Assembly: GCF_964204645.1 (NCBI RefSeq)
Contig: NC_134027.1
Location: 911,501 to 975,500, forward strand
DNA: 64,000 nt
Origin: Tubulanus polymorphus
Taxonomy: Eukaryota > Nemertea > Palaeonemertea > Tubulaniformes > Tubulanidae
Direction: 5' to 3'
Shown here: piece after piece, positions 1 to 12,500 of the stretch
How positions within the stretch are numbered: the stretch's first letter is position 1
Layout: every line of letters starts with the position of its first letter
Notes under the pieces: generated by a model
The model's input: the letters and a program-made list of their open reading frames with translations, nothing else
Told to the model about the DNA's origin: nothing
The model's database searches: none
Made by a program: the position numbers and the translations under genes

Positions 1-95
1 TGATCTCAGGTGTTGATTCAACTGTCGTAGCGATCTCAGGTATTGATTCAGTTACCGTAGCGACCTCAGTTGCGGATGATATAGTTGTCGCGTGG
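1..95 (-). repeat. coding minisatellite, 30-bp unit, in TASOR-like exon 14
   Basis: Units of about 30 bases beginning gatctcaggt, with two full copies and a diverged third, encode a threonine/glutamate repeat. The unit length keeps the frame. The array may continue beyond position 1. Confidence 0.7.
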
Positions 96-558
96 ATTGC
101 CAGTTGCTCTGTATTAGTGTTTAGTTTAGTCGTTGAATCTTGTCGAATGGTTTCATTAATCTCTTCATTATCAGATGTATTTGTAATTGTTTCATCAGTT
201 TTCGATATCGCGACAAAATTTCGATTTCCAACTGATTTTTTGAGTTCGTGTTCGACAGAGTTTTCACCGTTAGATGATTTCACAGTTGTGTTGTTTGCTA
301 GTTTACGAGGAGAGTCGAGTCTGTTTATTATAACTCGTCTCGTATCCGACCGATTCATCAACTCTTTAGCGTCTTTCCGATGAATGACGGCTTTCTCCCA
401 CTTACCGCAGAACGTCAGGTTCGCCCAGGCTGTCGCGGCCGTCGTCGTTGCTAGGAGATCTGATTGTTTCATCGGTAAACTCGTGATCGATTGTTGTTTG
501 AGAACGTCGGCGAAATTATCAAGCATATTTCCCGGAAACAGATCTAACGACTTCGACG
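1..558 (-). CDS. TASOR: TASOR-like exon 14, continues past left edge
   Basis: Acceptor tttcag|CGTC, phase 1, open to the window edge. Encodes SKSLDLFPGNMLDNFADVLK, an alanine/threonine-rich stretch with TAWANLTFCGKWEKAVIHRK, then acidic, T/E-rich sequence. The last 95 bases are a coding repeat of about 10 residues (pattern P-E-I-A-T-x-x-E-S-x). The stop codon is outside the window. Confidence 0.78.
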
Positions 559-3500
559 CTGAAACAAAATTTGAATTCGTCAAATATTTTATCTCGATCG
601 ACGCGCATGGATCACGTGTAACGAGTTAGTTACCTCTATTCCTGATAGGTGGCGGTAATCTCTCTATTTTACAGCTGACTGTGCGGTATCTATGGTTACC
701 GAGATCTTCATTGTGTAAAACGGCGCGAACACTTTCAGTAGCGCAACGTTCAAACTCACTCGGTTCAGTAGTAGCAGCATCTCTGAAATACATACAATCA
801 ATATTAAACAGTTTGACGTCAACCTCCAAAAATATTTTCATCATTTGTTACTTGATTCAAGAGTAAAATTTCAACAGATAAATGTATTAGAACTTAGTTG
901 CACAATCATCATTAAAGATCTCAAGTTGTCTTAAATCTTACAGCTGGGTATAAGTAATTAGATTGGCTATAGAACTGAGCTATGACTGACTAGTGGGTCA
1001 TGTACTCAGTTGCCGCAGTAGGAAGAGATACTCACAGCGACGCAGGAGGAGGATGAACAGCCGATAGAACTGCGTCCAATAACTGATCACTTGACGACGA
1101 TGTCTCGCCGATCTGTGAATGATCTTTATGCTGATTTTCGAATGTTATTTTGACGTCGTGAAGCACGGACCCGACGTGGATCCGGTGATCCTTAAACTGC
1201 GGATACAGATCCTCGAGTCCGGATTTCTTCCAATCGAAGTCACCCGTGAAGAAGTTATATTTCGGAGCGATAGTCGTCAGGAACATGATGGAAGTTTGAG
1301 GTCGTTTGGAGTTTGGCGACTGGAGAGGCAACATGTGCATAGATACCATGTGATGAATGTTCTCTTTATTCTCACCAGGGGGCGCTGCCGCGGTTAGTGG
1401 CAGTTTTACCGGTGTAGAGTAATTCAGTTGGTCTCTTGCACGTTCTGGTTGGTTTTCATTTTCTGCAAAAACATCGAATTTAATAATCAATCAATCGATA
1501 AGTTTTACTGCATTTATCGTCGTAAATCGTGTGGTTCGTTTACCGTACCTTTAGTAACTGTTGCTGGGGAACTCTTTAAAACTTTGCTACTGTTTTCGAG
1601 TTGTGGAATTTCAGTGAGGTCTTCAGATAATTTCCTTTTGGACCTAAAACGATCAAAATTCAAATTCATAACATTTCACAGAGAAAACAAAAATACACAG
1701 CAATCAATCATACAGCTTGATTTAGAACAACAAGGGTTTTATTTCAGGCTCTAGATCTGAGTGGATACTGTACTGGACACCGCTGAGTGGATACTGTACT
1801 GGACCCCAGTGAGTGGATACTGTACTGGACCCCAGTGAGTAGAACGACTACTATGTGCTGAATGGTAACAACCCTAACCTTTAGGAATGCTAACTAAAGC
1901 CTCACAGTTGAACAGTCTACCCTAGGAGCCAGCTTCACAATTCACTCTGTTACTCTAGGTAGGGGGTCAAATTGAACTTATAGTGGAACTGTAAGAATGA
2001 ATCAAGAATTGACTTTAAGCCGAGTATCCGGGGGTTGATCACATTATGCACTATCTATCTATCAAATAGTAGTGTCTACTTTGAGCGCGCTCATTACTGA
2101 CCCTTAACGAACAATCTCGTCATTCAAGCAATAGACATGATCATTATAAATCAATGTACTCAAGTCAAGATGAATCAATTACCTATTCATAATTAACATA
2201 AATCCAACATTATATGCACAATAATGAAATAAGCATTAGTTACATTTACATTGTGTGTGTTAAGTGTCAGGCAGGTGTTAGTATTGAACACTCTATAGGA
2301 GTGCATGTGTGCAGTCTCTGAACTAGTCCACTAACCGTGATATAGGCTTATCGATCAATCAATAAATCATTGTGGATCTACTTCATACAATAGATAACAC
2401 TTGAACAGCTGATCCAGTTTCACAGTTCTCAATTCAAATATCCAGTCTCAGAACTATAAAACTGGGTTCACGTGTACTTATACGGAGAAATTGTGATTAG
2501 TGCGAAGCCTGAAGCTAGATCACAAGTGTATTACAATCTTAAAGTTAAACTTAAGTTTTTCTCACAGCAACATTTGACATAATTTTTCTGCAAAGTGGAT
2601 ATTAATAGATGATGCATTTGATAGTATAAATACAGCAGCTAATAATAGACTGAGTGCACGCTGCTACTTGTACATATCAAGAAATAGTGTATGAAATATG
2701 ATTAGGGGGCAGGGGTGAGGGGATCCATTTATTACGTGTTCATGCATAAGGCTGAGGGTAAGGGATCCATAAACCTCACTTCACCAAGAAAACATTGAAG
2801 ATGAATAATTGAAAGAAGTAATTTTCACTCCACAATAAGACTGTGTCAGTTCAAAGTAATGCAGAATTGACGATATTTTGTGTTCGGTAACATTTTTTGC
2901 GGATGAATGCTCTTTTTAAGCATAGGCCTAACAATGTATGTGAAGTCACTCTAACGTAATAAATGGACCCACTGTAACACAAGAGTTGTATAGAACTTTG
3001 AACCATCACATACTCATGAGACGTTTATCTTAGAGTGATGTGAGAGGAGAGGGGAGAGAGGGAGAGGAGAGAGAGGAGAGAGCGAGGCGTAGGGGGTGAG
3101 TTATCGATGCAACCATTCAGTTACCTTTCGTCCCATGCGTTTATAATTTCTACGTTTTTCATTACAACTATTTTTAGTAATAAAAATTTCTGAACCTAAA
3201 AATAACGGAGTAAAAATTAGGAGAAAAAGTTTGAATACGAAAAACGAAAAAATATCCTCCAAAATGAAATCAACTTTTCAAACAAAAATTCAGAATCCAA
3301 TTCGGGTCTAGTTTTTGCCGCCCTTATTCAAGTCCAACACACATGGAAGATTTCCTTAAATCTACGGCGAATGTTTAGAAAAAGAGTTGTTTAAGACATT
3401 TTTTTCGAGATTAAAAAGATGTGGGACTTCAACAAAGACGAATAGTTGCATGGTCCATATACGTTCGAGGGTCTGGTTTTTATAGACCGGGTATCAACGA

Positions 3501-6500
3501 GTAACAGTTCTAAATACACGCCCCCCCTCTGGCAACCAGTCTAAATAGATACCCAGTCTATAAACTAACAGATAATCATTACTACAACACAGCAGCAGAA
3601 CGAGATACAAAACAAAAATGTAAGCGACCAAAAGAAAGAATGTTTAAAAATCACGATGATCGGTTAAAACATGCTGTTAATTAATCTTACATGTGCTTCT
3701 ACAAGTTACTCATAAGTTGGTAACAGATACCCGGCAGATGAATAACATCGAAGTAATGAAGCTTTAATTCCGTCACCATGTCAACTATCCGCTGGTTAAA
3801 ACTATGAGCAACTATTTAACACTCTATCATCACTCTTAATTCATCATTGGTTTCAGCTCATTCACAAATAATGAATACTGATTTGCCCCTAGTGAGCTGA
3901 CTTATTTCCCACTAGCGCCACATATAGGATGATAATGAAACTACTAACCCGTTGTTACTGTGATACTGCTGTTGTTGTTGTTCAGTGTTGTTTGAACCAG
4001 AATGCTGCCTCTCCAGAATTAATCCGTTTTTTGGCACCGTTGTTGAACTCGTTGCTGCTGCTGTTGTTGTTGTTGTTCTATGTTTTGGTATCGTAGTCGG
4101 CACATAACTAATCTGTCGCGGTCCGACTGGCGGCCATCTTTGAGGCGTTGCCGACGACGACTGAATGGTTGTCGGGGTCGATGCGTCGTCGTCGATTCGT
4201 AAATCTTCAGCCGTTAACGGATCGAGAGATGAACTCGACGGAGGAGGCATTATTGATGTCGCCGTAGCGACGTCGTCCGACTGACAGGTGGCGCTGTTGC
4301 TACTGCTCAGTAAATTCCTAACGCTTAAACTCGGTTTTAAAACGATCATATTGTATAAATTCTCGTCTTTTGAATTCGAATCTAAACTTCCCGCAGTGGT
4401 TGCCGATGACGACGTAGAACTAGCGTAAGAGGAAGATGAAGATGATTTACCGGAGTCTATACCGCCGGTCGCCACCGGAGACGACGACTTCATCTCCACC
4501 GAACTCGACGACCGTCGCCGCGACAACCGAGGATCGCGTTTTAATTGTTTCTCGGTGAAATTGTTTTGATTAGGAATTGGAATTGGGTCGGAGCGTGATA
4601 CAGCAGCAGCAGCAGGTATTGTAGGTTGTGGCTTATAAAGCGGTATAAACTCATCGTATCCACAGTAATAAACGTAACCCTGATGTCGAGCGAGTTCCGT
4701 GTTACGTTTATGTTGTATCACGGCCTCCGCGTGAAACGCTTTCAACGTCACCTCCGTTTTTAATGAACTCCGCTCGAATCCGGTCGCCGCGGTTACGAAT
4801 CCGTCCTCGTAATCCGATTGTTGTCCGGATGTTGCCGGGGGTGATGAGGTACCCGGTTCGACGGCGCTGCGTACTTTCTCTAAACACTTATTAATAAGAT
4901 CCAAGTTGATGCTGTCGGGTTCGGAACTCGTTTGTTTATGAGACGTGACGAGATCGGAGATCGTCTGCAGGAGCTCGTGAGCGGACGGTCTCGACGGCTG
5001 CGTCGCCGGAATCGAGTCCAGCGATACGCTCGGGTTATAGTACGTATAGTGTTCGCTAGAGGGCGCCGCGACGGCTTCGTCCATCGACATCGGGGAACCG
5101 GATTGTTCGAGATCTCGCTCCGATTCCGGAAGCCAGTAATTTTGATTTTCCAAACTGATTTGACTAGAAGAAGCTGAAACAAGAAACAAGTAGTAGTCAA
5201 ACAGGAAACAAGTAGTAGTCAAACAGGAAACAAGTAGTAGTCAAACAATTAGAAACAAGTAGTAGTCTAACAGGAAACAAGTAGTAGTCTAACAGGAAAC
5301 AAGTAGTAGTCAAACAGGAAACAAGTATTAGTCAAACAATTAGAAACAAGTAGTAGTCAAACAGGAAACAAGTGGTAGTGAGTTATATAAACTATTTCAC
5401 ATGGAGTTCTTTTTGTTGAAGTCAATAGGTAAATAGTTGAATACTCCCGGACCAATTGCCGCGTTCACTTTATTGCATCATTCCAGGTTTTCTTATGGAT
5501 TGCGTTCAGGGATAAAATATTTAGATTCAGGAGAGATTTTGGTTTATCAAAAGTTTCTCACAAAATTCAAGGAGTTTTAAAGAGTTTTAGGATTTTTCAA
5601 TTTAGAGAAGTTTCCATTATGAATAAAGTCGTACTGTAAGTAGACCCTGCATTTGCCGTGGGCACTGTTGGACCAATGAACAGACTCCCTAATATTTCCC
5701 TGACCCTTGACCTAAAATATCCGGAAATTATCTGAAAGTTGAAGCTGGATTTGGATTTTTTCTTGCTTATCAAGGAATCAGTGATCCTCATGTTCTGAAC
5801 CTCACTAGTGTACATACAAGAATGTAAATAAACAGGCAATATGCTTAACCCTAACCCTAGCTTCTTATTGGTCAGAGCTGGTCAGATGGTATGCAAATTG
5901 TCCACATGCTTAACCCTAACCCTAGCTTCTTATTGGTCAGAGCTGGTCAGATGGTATGCAAATTGTCCACATGCTTAACCCTAACCCTAGCTTCTTATTG
6001 GTCAGAGCTGGTCAGATGGTATGCAAATTGTCCACATGCTTAACCCTAACCCTAGCTTCTTATTGGTCAGAGCTGGTCAGATGGTATGCAAATTGTCCAC
6101 GTGCTTAACCCTAACCCTAGCTTCTTATTGGTCAGAGCTGGTCAGATGGTATGCAAATTGTCCACGTGCTTAACCCTAACCCTAGCTTCTTATTGGTCAG
6201 AGCTGGTCAGATGGTATGCAAATTGTCCACGTGCTTAACCCTAACCCTAGCTTCTTATTGGTCAGAGCTGGTCAGATGGTATGCAAATTGTCCACGTGCT
6301 TAACCCTAACCCTAGCTTCTTATTGGTCAGAGCTGGTCAGATGGTATGCAAATTGTCCACATGCTTAACCCTAACCCTAGCTTCTTATTGGTCAGAGCTG
6401 GTCAGATGGTGTGCAAATTGTCCACATGCTTAACCCTAACCCTAGCTTCTGATTGGTCAGAACTGATCACCTGGTATAATAGACAACAGACCACATGCTT

Positions 6501-9500
6501 AACCCTCACCTGATTGGCCACAGCTGGTCAGCTGATATGGTAATTGGCCACCTGCTTAACCCTAACCCTAGATTCTGATTGGTCAAGAGCTGGTCACATG
6601 GTAAAAACAAACAGACCACACTTGCAACATTGCCAAATCTGAATTAACTGATTTTTCATTCCTCCAGCTTATAAGACAAATCCTAGTTTCAGGATTGAAT
6701 TAGTGAACTCCATTTACAATACATGACTTATCAGTTGATTTGATGAGATTCTAAAATCGTCTTGTCATTTGAAATAATCTCAGCAGATAAGCAGGAAACT
6801 GATTCCATAATCACTACAGGAACGGTTTATCCAATCTCAACACCGTACTTCATCGGTACCGTATAAACTAAAGGGCATGAATGACGTAAAGAGTAGTTAC
6901 TGAGACTGTGAACTTCTTTTCTCTGCTGGTAAACAGAAGCAGCTCTTGTTGTTGGCATTAAACCACAACTGTTGCCCCAGATGCTTGCATGATTTATTTT
7001 GGGGTCCCGTAATTGTTTTCAACCAACTAAATAGCAGATAGCTATCAACAAGGGTAATTTCTAAATACAATTTCCTGCTACAGTTCGACACTTATAAATA
7101 ATTTGTCAAATACAAGATTAAGAAATCATAAAATTCTATATTTTTGAAGTGTTTTGTAATCGGGACATTTGGGAACTCAGCAATAATCCGTAAAATAAAT
7201 CGAGATATATTTACCTGCTAGTACTGGAGTAGATGGAGCAGTTGGAGAGACAGGATTGTTTCCTCCAGCACGCCATCCGGAATACATCCCTCCGGCGGAA
7301 TATTTCCCAGATCCGACTCGAGGCTTCTTCGATACAAATACGCAATGAAGAATTGATAGAGACGATTTCTTATTGATCGGGATCCCTTAAAATAATATCA
7401 ACACAAAATCATTAATTACCACACAATCTTATTCTATTCATGGTTTAAAAAGTATCGATTTTATCGAAGTGAATGAATTTAAACTTACCTAATTTGAGGG
7501 TTAATTCACCATCTGGTAAAAGTAATACATCCACATCATCGATGAGTTTCTGTATGATCACCTGTACATGTGCATAGAAATAACACTCATCACAATTCAT
7601 AATTAATCAATATCTATTCATTTCAAACTAAAACAACAAATACTGAGTTTCATACGAACTACAACACTGAGCAGTTACTGACTACGTTTATTCCTATCAG
7701 GCTACACTTGAGGCTACACAATTACTCTGAGTAAAGAATGGCCATAAGCAACGTTTGAGCAACTGAACCCAGCCCTCTATAAAGCTAGGGTACCTTAAAT
7801 TGCTGCAGGGATGCTACTGATCCAAACCCTTTTAAGCTAGGGTACCCCGAATTGCTGCAAGGATACTACTGATCCAAGCCCTTTTAAGCTAGGGTACCCC
7901 GAATTACTGCAGGGATATTACTGAACCCAGCCCTCCAAAGCTAGGGTACCCCGAATTGCTGCAAGGATACTACCGAACCCAGCCCTCTAAAGCTAGGGTA
8001 CCCAAAATTGCTGCAGGGATATTACTGAACCCAGCCCTCTAAAGCTAGGGTACCCAGAATTGCTGCAAGGATACTACCGAACCCAGCCCTCCAAAGCTAG
8101 GGTACCCCGAATTGCTGCAGGGATACTACCGAACTTACTCGATTTGCAAATTTGAGATGAGTAACTAGAGTTGATAGTTTACTAGTGCTGCCTTTCTGTT
8201 CACGGAGCTCACAGTAATTATAGTACCAGCCGTAATGACAGGTCTCCTGTACTTTACTGATACCGGTAACGCCATCTAGGTAACGTTTCTCAGCGGCTAA
8301 CGATCCGACTTTCATACGCATTACTATATCACCGATACTACAATTAAACAATCGGTCACATAAATACTGCAGTAAAAATTCACTTTTATCAATTACCCAT
8401 CGGTTAACTTTAAAACCAACTTTTGTGTAACTGGCCCAGAATTTTCTGAACACTTCGACTAATACAGTAAATTCTCTCTATAGTGAAAACCTCCCATAAT
8501 AAACACTTTTTTATCCAATCGGGAGCCGACACAAATTTTCTAGTTCATTTTCAATTAAGTGAATATCGTTTAAAAGTGAACCGCATATATTAAATGTAAA
8601 CCGTATCACAAAGGACTCCATGTCGATGCTGCAACCAAATTTCATCTATATATGATAACTCTGTACCGCATTTATTTTTGTATTTGAATGTATTTGTAAT
8701 TGTTCAGTGCAAATTGTCTTAGCGAACAATAAATGAAATGATGATTCATGAGTGAACACTTTTTTTTACAGTGAATCTTTTGCCAGGAACCAAAAGTGTT
8801 CACAGTGAGAGGTTTTACTGTGTATAAAGTGAAGCAGCAGAGATTGAAGAATACTTACATTTTACCGGGTTTAACTCCTGTACTATACGACACCAGATCA
8901 ACATCCCACGAATATTTACCGGAATTCGTTCGTATTTTTCCGGACCAAACGACGAAATAATTCACATCGGGAACAATAGGTTTAGAGTCCGGGTTGCTGC
9001 GTACGGCGTGACCCGGTCGCGGCTGTTTACTGCCAGACGATTTCAGTTTCATATTTTTCGACGTTTTTGAAGTCGCCTCTTTTTTACTCGTGTATTGAAA
9101 TTGTAAAATGGCGTACGGTAGAATTTGTCGCGGTTTTTCGTCGGTGTCTAAATCTTCGTTGTATTCGTAAATATAAATCTACAACAAACATAAAACATAC
9201 AAAATTCAACTTAAAATGTCTGCATATCAGTGGGACTGAATTTTTGCTCAGGGACAAATAACTAATTCTAACGACCTTCATTAATTCAACACCTATCACA
9301 AAACAGCTCATTCTTTCTCTAAAATGTATCTAAATAGGCCTAATTAGTTGTAATTAACTCGGCTTGAAGTAAAGCTTAGAATTTAGCACTTGTAATTTAG
9401 TAAGCCTTGTATATAATTCACTTGACCAATTTCACCAGATGAGGGGATGATCCCCCCCAAAAAAAGAATTTGTGGCCTTTAACTGTTATTCATTTGAAAA

Positions 9501-12500
9501 TGCGGTTTTATTGTTATCACTTCTATCAAAAATATATATTTTTGCTTCTACGGATATTTGGATACATGAACTCTCTAACCGGGTCAAATAAAATTCAAAC
9601 TGGGATTCATGAAGAAATCAAACGAATTCAGAGTTTAGAGGGTTAAAACGAAGCTGTGCTATCAGTTTATATAACAACCATACATCTCTAAACAATCCAT
9701 TCAATATACTGAATTATTATAAAACACACACAGAGCTGATTAAATATCGGGGAATTGAGTGACATTACCTGAGACAAATCAAACTGTTGTTTTAACGACA
9801 TTTGTTCGGTTTGAGGCGTCGTTTTAGAGATGTGACAATCGAAGTTTGGAGTCGGTTCTAATTCACTGCTACCGTCCGTCATAGATTTCGTTTTTCCTTT
9901 TATGATTTTGAAAATAACGACGCAAGCTTTGTGTCCATCAACGAGGGCAGTAGGTTTGAGAATATCGGCATGACGACATAAACAAACAGCTGAAATAAAA
10001 CACGCGCAGCTCTTATAAACACCTGCTCTCAACTCGTATCCACTTGACTCACGGGGTTCATATATTGTTTAATGTATAAAACCACTCAGGAGTATGTCAA
10101 TGGAAATGAATGACTCAACTTAACTGCAGTAAGAGACAGAGTCTACTGTATCTCACTAACTCTTACTCTGTATTTGACACCAAGTCGGGATAGAATTTTT
10201 CCGGTCTCAACTTTACCGCAGTAAGAGACAGAGTCTACTGTATCTCATAAATTCAGAATTGACACCAACTCGCGGTAGAATTTTACCGGTCTCAACTTTA
10301 CCGCAGTAAGAGACAGAGTCTACTGTATCTCATAAACTCAGTATTTGACACAAAATCGGGGTAGAATTTTACCGGTCTCAACTTTACCGCAGTAAGAGAC
10401 AGAGTCTACTGTATTTCACAAACTCAGTATTTGACACCAACTATGGGTAGAATTTTACCGGTCTCAACTTTACCGCAGTAAGAGACAGAGTCTACTGTAT
10501 TTCACAAACTCAGTATTTGACACCAACTATGGGTAGAATTTTACCGGTCTCAACTTTACCGCAGTAAGAGACAGAGTCTACTGTATTTCACAAACTCAGT
10601 ATTTGACACCAACTATGGGTAGAATTTTACCGGTCTCAACTTTACTGCAGTAAGAGACAGAGTCTACTGTATCTCACAAACTCAGTATTTGACACCAACT
10701 CGCGGTAGAATTTCACCGGTCTGAACTTTACCGCAGTAAGAGACAGAGTCTACTGTATCTCACAAACTCAGAATTGACACCAACTCTGGTTAGAATTTTA
10801 CCAATTTTAATTCTACCGAAGAATACAAATGAATTCTACTCTTATTCATTTTTCTTATGAAAATTAAACTCACCCATTTTTGGATTTCCGAGGCAAGAGA
10901 ATTCACAGTTTCCAACTGAAGTTCCTTCTGAGCACAACTTTTTAGCCTGGAACACAAAAACCAGTTAATAACAAGTGAATATGATATATCATAGCGATAT
11001 TCATTAAATCACGTTTAATTACTTACTGCATCGAGATCTTTAGTGTATAGAAAAGCGTAACTATCGGTGATTTCTTTCTCTGAATATCCGGCAGTTCGCA
11101 TGTGTTTCCTTCTCTCCAAATACTGTTTAGAAAAAAATAAAGTTATTTCAATTTTTCAACTCTGTTCTAAAAACTCTGGTCGAATGAGAGGGATTAGAAT
11201 CTGGTTTATAATCCAGACTCCGCAGTCAACTGCGGCATGCGAGGATTCCACTAGTGGCAAGCGGAATCCACTAGGTGTCGCTTGTGTGATTTGGACAGCG
11301 ACGTCGCATTTTTTCGCAGATTCGATTAAAATCTATCCACAATTTCTCAAATTCTATGAATGATTAATAAGAATGAAATCACTCAAAATCGATGTGATTT
11401 TAATTTAAAATCTAGCGACAAAATTTGCTGCTTGAAATTTAGATAAAATTTGATCGAAAAATTTAACAAATTGTGATTGAATCGACCTTTTGTTTTGTAC
11501 ACCATCGATAGCTGATTGGAACAGGTGGAGTCCTAATCCTCATTTTTAACTTACCCGCGTCGTAAGGTCATCGTTATGAATGAGGAAAGCGTCCGTAAAT
11601 TGAAACGCGGAATCAGCCGTAATCGGGTTGTGAAAACTCTGAGTTACCAACGGTAAAACATCGTTTAAATATTGACGACTTTCTAAACCAACTTTCTCCA
11701 ATAATTCTATAAAATAACGATATAAGTCAATACTTCAAACCGGCTGAGTTTATGATCTTACTACAGACATCGAGTCCAGGGATGAGAACTCGGCCGGGTA
11801 AACTACAAAATCTCTTTGGGCTGTGTTTAATTTTGAATCATTGTTTGTACAATACAGAACTAAGATGCAAGTAGGCCTATTAATACCCGAACAAACTCCC
11901 AGAAGAGGACTCGAGCTACAACCAGCCTCTCAGTCAAACCCATCTCCACGACCAACATCACTGCACCAACCCGAGTACCAGCAGAATGTAATCAGCCTGT
12001 TTGTTGACTGAGGCTGGTTGTTACCAGGATGATGATGATGATGATGATGATGATTATTAGATTGGTCCTGGAATCCCTTCACCCAGTCCTGGCAGTGGCA
12101 GTCTCCACAGTGTATCTCCGTCGCTCTACGATCCTAGTGTAACCAACCACCCAGACACGTTCATTCAAATTCGCGTGACTTTTGCCGACACAACTACTGT
12201 CGGCATTTTTGCCTGTGTTCAAACTGCGATATCTCAGCAAATAAACAACCGATTTTGATAAATAAACTATCTATACTAACCTTATGACGTTTTGTGTTTG
12301 TTCATTATATTTGTTTGAGGATAAAACCGATTTTAGCACGATTAAATTTAAGATACAAATCGGTTTAGTGAAACTGGATTGCTAGTGGTTTAAAGTCACA
12401 GTGATTTAAGAGTATTGAGAAAATGTCGTTCGCATCTTAGTGTCTGCTGTACATCAGACACTAAGGTTCTTGGTGAAGGAATCCCTGGATTGAACATTTA

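Larger units (their letters stand above)
1644..3948 (-). other. TASOR-like intron 10
   Basis: No coding exon seen. It holds a 28-bp minisatellite (1753-1842), a short fragment of a GGGATCATTCATTTATTA-like MITE family (about 2715-2775), a purine-rich GA patch (3040-3095) and a foldback element (3474-3571). Confidence 0.7.

Noticed and set aside
3960-3968. Alternative exon 10 donor (ACA|gtaaca) that would join exon 12 directly in phase
   Set aside because: Weaker site. Using GG|gttagt with small exon 11 gives better splice signals and consistent phases, though skipping remains possible.
5841-6618. Telomere end
   Set aside because: Only about two telomere-like repeats per 65-bp unit, embedded in an intron with coding exons on both sides.
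8857-8866. Consensus gtaagt donor just past TASOR-like exon 6
   Set aside because: Using it shifts the frame and brings an early stop in exon 7. The gtaaaa site 9 bases earlier keeps phase with both neighbours.
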